DNA of 15,656 nucleotides from Pseudomonadota bacterium (lineage in GTDB: Bacteria; Pseudomonadota; Alphaproteobacteria; Rhizobiales; Devosiaceae): positions 1 to 15,656 of the forward strand of contig JAEZKB010000109.1 in assembly GCA_023415605.1 (NCBI GenBank). The letters run 5' to 3'. Shown piece by piece: positions 6,213-13,769 of the stretch. Position 1 is the stretch's first letter. The number at the start of each line of letters is the position of its first letter. The translations under genes and the position numbers were made by a program. Below the pieces are notes generated by a model, which worked only from the letters and a program-made list of their open reading frames with translations, ran no database searches and had not been told where the DNA came from.

Positions 6213-7774
6213 TCGATGGTGCCGGGCGGCTTGCTGGTCACGTCGTAGACGACGCGATTGATGCCGCGCACTTCGTTGATGATACGCGTGGCGGCACGGC
6301 CGAGGAAGTTCATGTCATAGGGGAAGAAGTCTGCGGTCATGCCGTCGACCGAGGTTACGGCGCGGAGGGCGCAGACGAACTCGTAGGTGCGGCCATCTCC
6401 CATCACGCCGACGGTCTGCACCGGCAACAGCACCGCAAAGGCCTGCCAAATCTTGTCGTAGAGACCAGCCTTGCGGATTTCGTCCAGATAAATGGCGTCG
6501 GCACGGCGCAAGATGTCCAGCTTCTCGCGCGTCACGCCGCCGGGCAGACGGATGGCGAGACCAGGACCCGGGAACGGATGACGACCGACGAACCGGTCTG
6601 GCAGCCCGAGTTCGCGGCCCAGCGCGCGGACTTCGTCCTTGAACAGTTCGCGCAGCGGCTCGACGAGTTGCATGTTCATGCGCTCAGGGAGGCCACCGAC
6701 ATTGTGGTGCGACTTGATGGTGACCGAAGGGCCGCCGGTGAAGCTGACGCTCTCGATGACGTCGGGATAAAGCGTGCCCTGTGCCAGGAACTGCGCGCCG
6801 CCGATTTTGGCTGCCTCTTCCTCGAACACTTCGATGAAGAGCCGGCCGATGGTCTTGCGCTTGGTCTCCGGATCCGCCTCGCCCTCGAGCGCACCGATGA
6901 ACTTGTCGGCGGCGTTCACATGAACGAGCGGGATGTTGTAGTGATCGCGGAACATCGAGACCACTTCGTCGGCCTCGTTCATGCGCATAAGGCCATGATC
7001 CACGAAGACGCAGGTCAGCTGGCTGCCGATGGCCTCATGAATGAGGATGGCGGCTACCGAGCTGTCGACGCCGCCAGAGAGAGCGCAGAGCACGCGGCCA
7101 GATCCAACCTGGGTGCGGATCTTTTCTATGGCGCGCTGGCGGTAGGCAGACATGGTCCAATCGGACTTGAGGCCCACGATCCTGTGCACGAAATTGGCGA
7201 GCAACTTGCCGCCATCGGGCGTGTGCACCACCTCGGGGTGGAACATGGTGGTGTAATAGCGCTTCTGCTCGTTCACGGCGATGGCAAACGGCGCATTCTC
7301 TGAGGTGCCGACCACCTTGAAACCGGGCGGCAGTTCCGTGACTCGGTCGCCATGACTCATCCACACCGGATAGCGCTTCCCAACCTCCCAGACGCCTTCA
7401 AAGAGCGGCGACGCTTCTTTGATCTCGACATCTGCCCGGCCGAACTCGCGGGCGTGGCCGCCCTCGACGCCCCCCCCCTGCTGCAGCGCCAGTGTCTGCT
7501 GGCCGTAGCAGATGGCGAGGATGGGCACGCCGCTCTCAAACACTGCCTGCGGGGCACGCGGCGAGTTCTCTTCAGTCACCGACGCGGGACCGCCTGAGAA
7601 GATGACCCCTTTGGGTCTAAGCCGTTCAAAGGCCGCCATCGCCGACTGGAATGGGTGGATTTCGCAGTAGACGCCGGTCTCGCGCAGACGGCGCGCGATC
7701 AGTTGGGTCACCTGCGACCCGAAGTCGATGATGAGAATACTCTCGGCGGGAGCGGAAGCGGCTGTCTCTGTCAT
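6203..7774 (-). CDS. guaA: GMP synthase (glutamine-hydrolysing)
   Basis: A 523-residue enzyme that converts XMP, glutamine and ATP to GMP, the last step of guanine nucleotide synthesis. The class I glutamine amidotransferase domain (about 11-200) has the triad Cys89 (ICYGQQ), His179 and Glu181 (FHPE). The ATP-pyrophosphatase domain has the PP-loop SGGVDSS at 233-239, and the C-terminal dimerisation domain ends PPGTIEWE, as in the family. The start at 7774 (MTETAASAPAES) gives a standard length; the frame stays open to a GTG at 7828 but those residues are not family-like. The coding strand contains a run of nine G (7470-7478 on plus as C) inside QQGGGVEGG; the reading frame is intact through it. 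It is divergent from the acyltransferase gene and followed by DUF454. Confidence 0.98.
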   Translation of the reverse strand: MTETAASAPAESILIIDFGSQVTQLIARRLRETGVYCEIHPFQSAMAAFERLRPKGVIFSGGPASVTEENSPRAPQAVFESGVPILAICYGQQTLALQQGGGVEGGHAREFGRADVEIKEASPLFEGVWEVGKRYPVWMSHGDRVTELPPGFKVVGTSENAPFAIAVNEQKRYYTTMFHPEVVHTPDGGKLLANFVHRIVGLKSDWTMSAYRQRAIEKIRTQVGSGRVLCALSGGVDSSVAAILIHEAIGSQLTCVFVDHGLMRMNEADEVVSMFRDHYNIPLVHVNAADKFIGALEGEADPETKRKTIGRLFIEVFEEEAAKIGGAQFLAQGTLYPDVIESVSFTGGPSVTIKSHHNVGGLPERMNMQLVEPLRELFKDEVRALGRELGLPDRFVGRHPFPGPGLAIRLPGGVTREKLDILRRADAIYLDEIRKAGLYDKIWQAFAVLLPVQTVGVMGDGRTYEFVCALRAVTSVDGMTADFFPYDMNFLGRAATRIINEVRGINRVVYDVTSKPPGTIEWE

Positions 7775-7803
7775 GGGCGGGAGATAAAGCCAGACCCAAG
7801 ATT

Positions 7804-7835
7804 CCGCAAGGGAAAGCGGCGGGGCCACCTTGCGG
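7804..7835. other. Stem-loop in the guaA leader / divergent intergenic region
   Basis: CCGCAAGG (7804-7811) and CCTTGCGG (7828-7835) form a perfect 8-bp inverted repeat with a 16-base loop, 30 bases upstream of the guaA ATG on the minus strand. It could be a leader hairpin or a regulator site serving both guaA and the acyltransferase gene. It does not resemble a purine riboswitch that I know, and no T-tract follows it. Confidence 0.45.
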
Positions 7836-7919
7836 TTTCCGCCTCAGAATGCAGGATGCAATCGATTTCACGGCGTAACAATCGCGGGCTACGCGAGCGC
7901 GCCGGCGGGAGGATGAGCA

Positions 7920-9146
7920 ATGACCGACAATCGGCTGCTCGGCGCCGACTTCATTCGCGCCACGGCGTGCCTGACAGTGCTGTTCCACCATCTTGCGCAG
8001 CGGATGAGTTGGAACAGCGATCTAGGCTTTGTGGAATGGTTCCGGGTGTTTGCAGCGATGGGCACTTTCGGCGTCGCAATGTTCTTCGTGCTGTCCGGCT
8101 TTCTGCTCGCCCGGCCGTTTTGGGTTGCCCTCGACGCGGCCCGGCCGATGCCATCGCTCGGCACTTACGTGATGCGCCGCGCTGCCCGCATCCTGCCCGG
8201 CTTCTGGCTGGCCCTGACGGTCACCTTCATCCTGTCGTTCACGCTGTTCGGCGCTCGGCTCGATGGCGAACTGGTGCTGCGCTACCTCGCCGGCTTCTTC
8301 CTCGTCGCCGACTGGCACTGGGTGACGCTGTTCCCGGTGGAGGTCAACGGCCCGCTGTGGTCGATCAGCTTCGAGGTCACTTCCTACGTGCTGCTTCCGC
8401 TGCTGTTGGCCGGCCTGTTCCTGGCCCGGCCCGGGATAGGCGGATGGTGGTCACGGGCTCTGTGGCTTGCTGCAATCGCGCTCGCACTCGTTGCACATTG
8501 GCTTTTTGTTACCTACTACCCGATCGACAATGTCCGCCGTGGCTGGGACTATGGCCTCATGGGCGGCGCCAAATGGTGGATGCCGCGCTACAACCCGTTC
8601 GGCTTCTTCTCGATGTTTGCCATCGGCGCGCTGGCGGCGGGCATCCAGGTGCGCTGGGCTTCGCGACGAAGCTGGATCTTTGACATTCTTGCCCTCGGCG
8701 CAATCGCCTGGGGTGTGTGGGTCATAGCCGATCTCTTGGCTGCGAAGGTCGACGCCAGTGGCTTCGGCTTTCTCGGCGTCCCCTATAGTTTCCCCTGGTT
8801 CCAGGTTGCGATCGCGCTGGTGCTCGCAGCAACGCCGTCTACCGTGGTGGTCGGCCGGGTGCTGGACAATACAGTAACGCGATATCTCGCCACGGTCTCG
8901 TTCGGAATCTACGTCTGGCATTATGTCGTGCTGGAGCTTGTCCGGAAATACTGGGCGCCGGACATCGATCACGGCCAAATGGAAGATCCGGTCAAGTTCG
9001 TGATTGTCTCCGGTGTCATCACCCTCATCACCATTGCAGTGGCGCATTTCTCCTTCCATACGATCGAGAATCCGGTGATCCGTTGGGCACGCGGACGCGA
9101 GCGGAAGAGCGCGGATACGGCGACGTTGTCGCCGGCAGCAGGATGA
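7920..9146 (+). CDS. Acyltransferase 3 family (OafA-type) integral membrane protein
   Basis: A 408-residue polytopic protein, about ten membrane helices. Family marks: Arg13 and the His23/His24 pair in RATACLTVLFHH at the end of helix 1, GVAMFFVLSGFLL (51-63), RRAARILPGFW (86-96), and PLWSISFEVTSYVLLPLL (145-162), the WSxSxE signature. The SGNH esterase domain found in some OafA proteins is absent. Members move acetyl or other acyl groups across the inner membrane onto surface polysaccharide, lipid or peptidoglycan. GGAGG at 7908-7912 lies seven bases before the ATG and fixes the start. The DUF1349 gene follows after only a few bases, so the two are probably one operon. The acceptor is unknown; no polysaccharide cluster is visible nearby. 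Confidence 0.93.
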   Translation: MTDNRLLGADFIRATACLTVLFHHLAQRMSWNSDLGFVEWFRVFAAMGTFGVAMFFVLSGFLLARPFWVALDAARPMPSLGTYVMRRAARILPGFWLALTVTFILSFTLFGARLDGELVLRYLAGFFLVADWHWVTLFPVEVNGPLWSISFEVTSYVLLPLLLAGLFLARPGIGGWWSRALWLAAIALALVAHWLFVTYYPIDNVRRGWDYGLMGGAKWWMPRYNPFGFFSMFAIGALAAGIQVRWASRRSWIFDILALGAIAWGVWVIADLLAAKVDASGFGFLGVPYSFPWFQVAIALVLAATPSTVVVGRVLDNTVTRYLATVSFGIYVWHYVVLELVRKYWAPDIDHGQMEDPVKFVIVSGVITLITIAVAHFSFHTIENPVIRWARGRERKSADTATLSPAAG

Positions 9147-9153
9147 GAGTGTG

Positions 9154-9732
9154 ATGCCCAAGACCGGTGAAGCCTTCTGGCGCAACCCGCCGCCCTTCCA
9201 CCTGGAGAGCGATGGCACCCTGATGGTGCGGACCGGCAGGGATACCGATTGGTGGAACAACACCTTCTACGGCTTCAAGCACGACGACGGCCATTTCCGC
9301 GCTACGCCAGTCAGCGGTGACTTCAGCCTCGAAGTGACGTTTGCAGGCGAGTACCGCCGGCTATACGACCAGGCCGGGGCCATGCTGTTTGTCGACGGCG
9401 AGAACTGGCTCAAGTGCGGCGTCGAGTTCACCGATGGGCACATGCATTTTTCTGTTGTGGTCACACGTGACGACCAATCGGACTGGAGCGTGATGCCACT
9501 AATGGCAGAGCCGGGTACGCCCGTCACCCTTCGCCTCACCCGGCATGCAGAGGCTTTGCGCGTGCAGATCCAGCTTGCCGACGGGACCTGGGCGCTGGTG
9601 CGTCTATGCTATTTGAGGATGCCGGAGACGGTGGAGATCGGCCCGATGACGTGCTCGCCCACCGGAGAAGGATTGGTGGTCACTTTCTCCCGGATCGAGA
9701 TCGTGGAACCGATCTCGAGGGACTTGCACTAG
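9154..9732 (+). CDS. DUF1349 domain protein (concanavalin A-like beta-sandwich)
   Basis: A 192-residue protein that is all one DUF1349 domain, with no signal peptide. Typical segments are TDWWNNTFYGF (31-41), GDFSLEVTFAGEY (55-67), YDQAGAMLFVDGENWLKCGVEF (71-92, its halves being the YDQAG and WxKxGxE motifs), VVTRDDQSDWS (102-112) and GPMTCSPTGEG (163-173). The fold is a lectin-like jelly roll; some relatives are annotated as regulators or glycan-related, but no reaction is established that I can name. AGGA at 9140-9143 overlaps the end of the acyltransferase gene and would serve either the ATG at 9154 or a GTG at 9151. Close spacing suggests shared expression with the acyltransferase. It ends three bases from the stop of the convergent tspO gene. 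Confidence 0.87.
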   Translation: MPKTGEAFWRNPPPFHLESDGTLMVRTGRDTDWWNNTFYGFKHDDGHFRATPVSGDFSLEVTFAGEYRRLYDQAGAMLFVDGENWLKCGVEFTDGHMHFSVVVTRDDQSDWSVMPLMAEPGTPVTLRLTRHAEALRVQIQLADGTWALVRLCYLRMPETVEIGPMTCSPTGEGLVVTFSRIEIVEPISRDLH

Positions 9733-9735
9733 GCC

Positions 9736-10221
9736 TCAGTTGAGGATGGCGAGCGACACGTTCAGCAGCGTCGCGAACGATACCCAGGCGATATAGGGTA
9801 CAAAGAGCAAGGCCGAGACGCGGTCCCGATTCCAGCGATTGGCGATAAAGGCCGCGATTGCCGCCAACATGGCGACTATGATGAAGAAAGCCGGCCATAG
9901 GCCGTGCAGCACGAAGAAGACTGGCGACCAGACCCAATTGAGCGCCATCTGCGCGTACCAGAGCTTCATACCGGTGCCCGTTGGCTCCGCCATGAAGGTT
10001 CGCCAGCCAGCAATTGCGATCATTACATAGAGCGTGAACCAAACTGGGCCGAAGAGCCAGTTGGGCGGATTAAAGGGTGGCTTGTCGAGGCCGGCGTACC
10101 ACTCGCCGGGGGCGGTGACGACACCGATTGTGGCCCCTACACCAATGACGACGGCGAGAAATATGCCCAGCAGCACCAGCGCGCGAGGCGACTTGAGATC
10201 GGAGAATGTCAGCGTGCTCAT
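9736..10221 (-). CDS. TspO/MBR family protein, intact copy
   Basis: A 161-residue, five-helix membrane protein starting at 10221 (MSTLTFSDLK). The frame is open further upstream, but that part overlaps the preceding gene and is not family-like. It carries the TspO signature: KPPFNPPNWLFGPVWFTLY (47-65), ALNWVWSPVFF (93-103), WNRDRVSALLFVPYIAWVSFATLLN (130-154, in which W, P, Y, W and N are the family positions). TspO proteins bind tetrapyrroles and are linked to porphyrin handling and stress or photosynthesis-gene control in alphaproteobacteria. It lies 32 bases downstream of a diverged paralogue in the same direction. A small CGGAA/TTCCG dyad (10233-10247) sits in the gap. Function beyond the family is not predictable. 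Confidence 0.93.
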   Translation of the reverse strand: MSTLTFSDLKSPRALVLLGIFLAVVIGVGATIGVVTAPGEWYAGLDKPPFNPPNWLFGPVWFTLYVMIAIAGWRTFMAEPTGTGMKLWYAQMALNWVWSPVFFVLHGLWPAFFIIVAMLAAIAAFIANRWNRDRVSALLFVPYIAWVSFATLLNVSLAILN

Positions 10222-10253
10222 GCCGCTAGTAACGGAAGCCAGTTCCGAAGGTT

Positions 10254-10727
10254 TCAGTTGAGGACGACAATGGCAGCGGTCATCGCCGCGATGTAGGCGA
10301 CGTAGAGCAGGCACGGGATGAACAGCCAAGCGGAGACGCGGTCACGGTTCCAGGTGCGCAGCACAAACCAGATCATCAGCACACAAAGAATGGCGATGAC
10401 CAGGAACGCGACGATGGGCGCACGCATAACGAAGAAGGCGGGAGAGAACCACCATGAGGTGATCTGCACGGCCAGCCAGAGCTTGGTTTCTATCGAGGCG
10501 GGGTTCGCGGTCCATACTCGCCAGCCGGCGACGGCGAAGGCGAGCGACAGCGCCAGCCAAAGGATGCCGCTGATTGATTCTGGGATAATGAGATCGGGAA
10601 TCTCGAGGGTTTCGAGGTACCCGGCCGGGGGCGCGGCAATCAGGCCGACAAGCAGGCTCGCGCCGATGACGCCAACGATGAACGTCAGCAGCAATGGCCA
10701 ACCGGTCTTTAAAGAGATTGTCTTCAC
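10254..10727 (-). CDS. Diverged TspO/MBR-like paralogue
   Basis: A 157-residue membrane protein in tandem with the intact tspO. The two align without gaps over two long stretches. Residues 67-100 (AGWRVW...SPAFFV) match the intact copy at about 16 of 34 positions, and 126-157 (WNRDRVSAWLF...VLN) at 14 of 32. The family signature loop is lost: KPPFNPPNWLFGPVW of the intact copy corresponds to EIPDLIIPESISGILW here, and ALNWVWSP to ITSWWFSP. Five hydrophobic helices remain and the frame is uninterrupted, so it is not an obvious pseudogene. The start is GTG at 10727 with no clear Shine-Dalgarno. A general database search might call it only hypothetical or TspO/MBR. It could be a specialised subunit, a new ligand-binding variant, or an early decaying copy. 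Confidence 0.8.
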   Translation of the reverse strand: MKTISLKTGWPLLLTFIVGVIGASLLVGLIAAPPAGYLETLEIPDLIIPESISGILWLALSLAFAVAGWRVWTANPASIETKLWLAVQITSWWFSPAFFVMRAPIVAFLVIAILCVLMIWFVLRTWNRDRVSAWLFIPCLLYVAYIAAMTAAIVVLN

Positions 10728-10760
10728 GCAGTTAGTGCCCGCCGCCTCGCGCTCTAGAGA

Positions 10761-10808
10761 TAGCGGCGTTCCGCTAGAAAATCTCCCGGGAAATACCCGT
10801 AATTTACG
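10761..10808. other. Stem-loops between rsmB and the TspO paralogue
   Basis: In the 95-base gap, TAGCGG-CGTT-CCGCTA (10761-10776) is a 6-bp stem with a tetraloop, CGGG-AAATA-CCCG (10787-10799) is a second short stem followed on the minus strand by a GGAGATTTT tail, and CGTAATTTACG (10798-10808) is an 11-base palindrome. The second stem with its T4 is a weak candidate terminator for rsmB; the palindrome looks more like a binding site. None is strong enough to name. Confidence 0.3.
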
Positions 10809-10822
10809 CGGAAACTACCGGG

Positions 10823-12118
10823 CTAGAGGCGGCGGCGGGCCATGAAGAAGTAGAACCCGTCGGTTGCAGTGCCCAATGGACTGAGCAGGATGCCGCCCTC
10901 GGGCGAGAAGCGGGCACGGGCCTTGGTGCCCGAGAATTGCTTCATCCATAGGGTATTGCCGGGCACAGCCTCGAAATCCGGGTGGCGTTCGAGGAAGGCG
11001 GCGGTCTGGTGGCTGTTTTCGTCTGGGAGGATCGAGCAGGTGATATAGACCAGCGCCCCACCGGGCTTCACATAGGTCGCCCCTTGGTCGAGGATTTCTA
11101 GTTGTTCGCCAACGCGTTGGGCGACCTGCTCGGGAGTTAGCTTCCACTTGGCAGTAGGCTGGCGGCGCCAGGTGCCCGAGCCTGTACAAGGGGCGTCGAT
11201 GACGACGCGGTCGAGTTTGCCAACGAGATCGTCGAGAGCGCCGGGCTCCGGCGGACGGACCTGGACGTTGCGGACGCCGTTGCGCTTCAACCGATCGTAG
11301 ATCGGGGCTAACCTGTTGCGATCGCTGTCGAAAGCAAAGATCTGGCCCTTGTTGTTCATGGCTGCGGCCATGGCCAGGGTCTTGCCGCCGGCGCCGGCGC
11401 AGAGGTCGAGGATCTGCTCGCCGGGACGCGCGTCGGCGAGCAGGCTAACCGCTTGAGATCCCTGATCTTGTATCTCGAACCAGCCCTTGAGATAGGCTTC
11501 GTCGGTCTGGACGTTCGGAGTGCGGCTATCGCCGCTGCCGGCGGCGAGGCGGATGCCGTTAGGGGTTACCGGTCCAGGTTGAGGCGAAAAGCGAGAGAGC
11601 GACTTCAACACCTTGTCCGGGTTGGACTTCAGCGTGTTGACGCGGAGGTCGAGCGGGGGGCGATCGGCCATGGCCTGAGCCTCGGCGACCCAGTTCTCGC
11701 CGAAGCTTTCGGCAAGTCGAGAGGCGACCCATTCGGGCATATCCGCCGCGATGTGGCCTGGTAGATGAACATCAGATGAACGGGCTTCGAGGGCGGTTTT
11801 CTCGTCGGGGGTGATCGTTTCGGGCGCGTGGGTGTCGCCGGCGAAATTCTGAAGGAGGTCGTCGACCGAAATCCCCCACTCGCGGACAACGACGCTGAGG
11901 ACCAGCGCCCGCGGCGAATCCGACCCCATGCGGGCGGCGTGTGATGCCTTCCGGCGCAGGGCGTCATAAACGAGATTGCCAATGGCGGCGCGGTCACCGG
12001 CGCCGGCGAAGCGGTTGTTGAGACCCCAGGCTTTCAGCGCCTCGGAGACGGGGCGCTTGCGGGCCTCGATATCGGCGAGGACTTCGATGGCGGCGGCGAT
12101 CCGGCCCGGGAGGCGCAT
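10823..12118 (-). CDS. RsmB/NOP-type RNA (cytosine-5) methyltransferase
   Basis: A 431-residue protein. The N-terminal NusB-like helical domain (about 5-95) is followed by a linker and the SAM-dependent methyltransferase domain (about 150-431). SAM-binding motif I is DLCAGAGGKT (238-247). The two catalytic cysteines of the RsmB/Nop2 mechanism are both present: Cys311 in DAPCTGSG and Cys361 in YITCSILPDEN. Escherichia coli RsmB methylates C967 of 16S rRNA, and this is the likely role. The N-terminal region is shorter and more divergent than in E. coli, as is usual in alphaproteobacteria. AAGGA lies eight bases upstream of the ATG. It is divergent from the ATPase gene and is followed by the two TspO-type genes. 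Specificity for position 967 is inferred, not visible. Confidence 0.93.
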   Translation of the reverse strand: MRLPGRIAAAIEVLADIEARKRPVSEALKAWGLNNRFAGAGDRAAIGNLVYDALRRKASHAARMGSDSPRALVLSVVVREWGISVDDLLQNFAGDTHAPETITPDEKTALEARSSDVHLPGHIAADMPEWVASRLAESFGENWVAEAQAMADRPPLDLRVNTLKSNPDKVLKSLSRFSPQPGPVTPNGIRLAAGSGDSRTPNVQTDEAYLKGWFEIQDQGSQAVSLLADARPGEQILDLCAGAGGKTLAMAAAMNNKGQIFAFDSDRNRLAPIYDRLKRNGVRNVQVRPPEPGALDDLVGKLDRVVIDAPCTGSGTWRRQPTAKWKLTPEQVAQRVGEQLEILDQGATYVKPGGALVYITCSILPDENSHQTAAFLERHPDFEAVPGNTLWMKQFSGTKARARFSPEGGILLSPLGTATDGFYFFMARRRL

Positions 12119-12201
12119 GGACAGTTCCTTGAGGTGAGTGTGACCTCCCTACCCCACCCCCCGCGCGGGTACCAGTGCCAAGCTGTGGGCAAAGTGCTTC
12201 G

Positions 12202-12228
12202 GGCTGCGGCAGCCAAGCCGAATCGGCT
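12202..12228 (+). other. Two small adjacent hairpins in the ATPase leader
   Basis: GGCTG-CGG-CAGCC (12202-12214) and AGCCG-AAT-CGGCT (12216-12228) are perfect 5-bp stems with triloops, one base apart, ending directly before the GGGGA Shine-Dalgarno-like stretch and the ATG at 12241. Their position could affect ribosome access. In GC-rich DNA such stems also arise by chance. Confidence 0.3.
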
Positions 12229-12240
12229 AGGGGATTGATC

Positions 12241-13743
12241 ATGCAGGTGGCTATCGACATGGGTACGGCGACGGGCGGGAATGCCGCGACGCTCGATCTG
12301 GAGGAACTCCTCGCCACCCGCCTCCTGGTGCAAGGCAATTCGGGGTCGGGCAAGTCGCACCTGTTGCGGCGTCTGCTCGAGCAGAGCGCGCCCTGGGTGC
12401 AGCAATGCATCATCGATCCCGAGGGTGATTTCGTCACGCTGGCTGACAAGTTCGGGCATGTGGTGGTCGATGCCGAGCGGAGCGAGACCGAACTCACGCG
12501 GATAGCGGGCCGCATCCGGCAGCACCGGGTCTCTGTCGTGCTAAATCTCGAGGGCCTGGATGTCGAGCAGCAGATGCGCTGTGCCGCCGCCTTCCTCGGC
12601 GGGCTCTTCGATGCCGACCGCGACTTCTGGTACCCGATGCTGGTGGTCGTCGACGAGGCGCAGCTCTTCGCGCCCGCCGTCGCCGGCGAAGTCTCCGACG
12701 AGGCGCGAAAGGTGTCGCTGGGTGCGATGACCAACCTGATGTGCCGCGGGCGCAAGCGTGGCCTTGCCGGGGTAATCGCCACGCAGCGCCTGGCCAAGCT
12801 CGCCAAGAACGTGGCGGCAGAAGCCAGCAATTTCTTGATGGGCCGCACCTTCCTCGATATCGACATGGCCCGCGCCGCGGACCTGCTTGGCATGGACCGG
12901 CGGCAGGCCGAGCAGTTCCGCGACCTCATGCGCGGCAGTTTCGTGGCGCTGGGTCCGGCGATCTCGAAGCGGCCGCTGCCCGTCGCCATCGGGCCGGTGG
13001 AAACCAGCGCCCGTTCATCGAGCCCGAAACTGATGCCGCTACCCGAGGCGCTGCCCGCCGATGCGGCAGAGCTGATTTTCACGCCTGGTCCCGAGGAAGC
13101 GAAGCTGCCGGTGAGGCGTCCGCCGCCGCCAGCACCCCGTGCTACGGCCGACATTTTGGCGCAGCTGGTGCAGCCGCGGCCGGCGCCGATGAAGGTTGTT
13201 GAGCCCGCTGGCCCGCCGGTCGATCCGGCTGAGCGCGAAGCGCTCATCGACCAGGTGCTGCGCGAAATTGTCGACGACCCCGATGCGTCGTTCCGCACTG
13301 TGGCGGTTCTCTACCAGGACTTCCTAGTCCGCTGTCGCATCCGCCGCGTACCGGGCGAGCCGCTGTCTCTGCCGGCCTTTCGGCAGAAGTTTGCGGTGGC
13401 TCGTGCCGGCGTGGACACCGATATCGCCGAGAGTAGTGGGTGGCAGCAGGCGCTCACCCTTTCGGCCACGCTGGCAGACGATATCCAGGGCGTCTTCCTG
13501 ATCCTGGCGCAGGCGGCGCTGGGTAAAGCGCCCTGCCCGTCCGATGCGACGCTGGCTCGCGCCTATGGCACGCATTCACTGAGCCGCGCCCGGCGCCTGC
13601 TTGGTTATTTCGAGGAACGCGGCCTCATCGTCGTGCGCAACGATTTCAAGGGATTGCGCATCGTGGCCTTCCCCGATCTGGTCGCGGAGACCGGCCCGGG
13701 CGACCCGAACCGCGGCGAGGACCAGCCGCAGGCCGCGGAGTAA
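12241..13743 (+). CDS. HerA/DUF87-type ATPase with C-terminal winged-helix-like region
   Basis: A 500-residue cytoplasmic protein. The ATPase domain is at about 15-250: Walker A GNSGSGKS (32-39), the HerA-like IIDPEGDF after strand 2 (57-64), Walker B MLVVVDEAQLFAP (133-145), a RGRKRGL arginine-rich segment (169-175) and the sensor ATQR (180-183). A Pro-rich linker (about 260-330) leads to a C-terminal part (about 335-480) ending in a helix-turn-helix-like SLSRARRLLGYFEERGLIVV. HerA-family proteins are hexameric DNA translocases, often paired with the nuclease NurA in archaea, or with other effectors in bacteria. No nuclease is next to this one. The start at 12241 is chosen for GGGGA about seven bases upstream; the frame is open to 12175. 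The DNA substrate and role are unknown. Confidence 0.85.
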   Translation: MQVAIDMGTATGGNAATLDLEELLATRLLVQGNSGSGKSHLLRRLLEQSAPWVQQCIIDPEGDFVTLADKFGHVVVDAERSETELTRIAGRIRQHRVSVVLNLEGLDVEQQMRCAAAFLGGLFDADRDFWYPMLVVVDEAQLFAPAVAGEVSDEARKVSLGAMTNLMCRGRKRGLAGVIATQRLAKLAKNVAAEASNFLMGRTFLDIDMARAADLLGMDRRQAEQFRDLMRGSFVALGPAISKRPLPVAIGPVETSARSSSPKLMPLPEALPADAAELIFTPGPEEAKLPVRRPPPPAPRATADILAQLVQPRPAPMKVVEPAGPPVDPAEREALIDQVLREIVDDPDASFRTVAVLYQDFLVRCRIRRVPGEPLSLPAFRQKFAVARAGVDTDIAESSGWQQALTLSATLADDIQGVFLILAQAALGKAPCPSDATLARAYGTHSLSRARRLLGYFEERGLIVVRNDFKGLRIVAFPDLVAETGPGDPNRGEDQPQAAE

Positions 13744-13769
13744 CGGGCGGCTGTGCCTCGCCCTCCTCC

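Noticed and set aside
6578..7303. 241-codon open frame on the plus strand
   Set aside because: Antisense shadow of guaA, without any domain signal.
7655..8683. 342-codon open frame on the plus strand spanning the guaA start and the acyltransferase gene
   Set aside because: It runs antisense to guaA and then out of frame through the acyltransferase gene. An ATG at 7913 sits directly against GGAGG with no spacing, whereas the ATG at 7920 has ideal spacing and a family-like product.
8451..9263. 270-codon open frame on the minus strand
   Set aside because: Antisense to the acyltransferase gene, which has clear membrane helices and signature motifs.
10254..10727. Pseudogene status for the diverged TspO copy
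   Set aside because: The frame is intact over the full family length, hydrophobic helices are kept and conserved blocks remain, so it is listed as a gene.
11994..13298. 434-codon open frame on the minus strand
   Set aside because: It is antisense to the HerA-type ATPase gene, which has clear Walker motifs; composition is Ser/Arg/Ala-rich and unlike a real protein.
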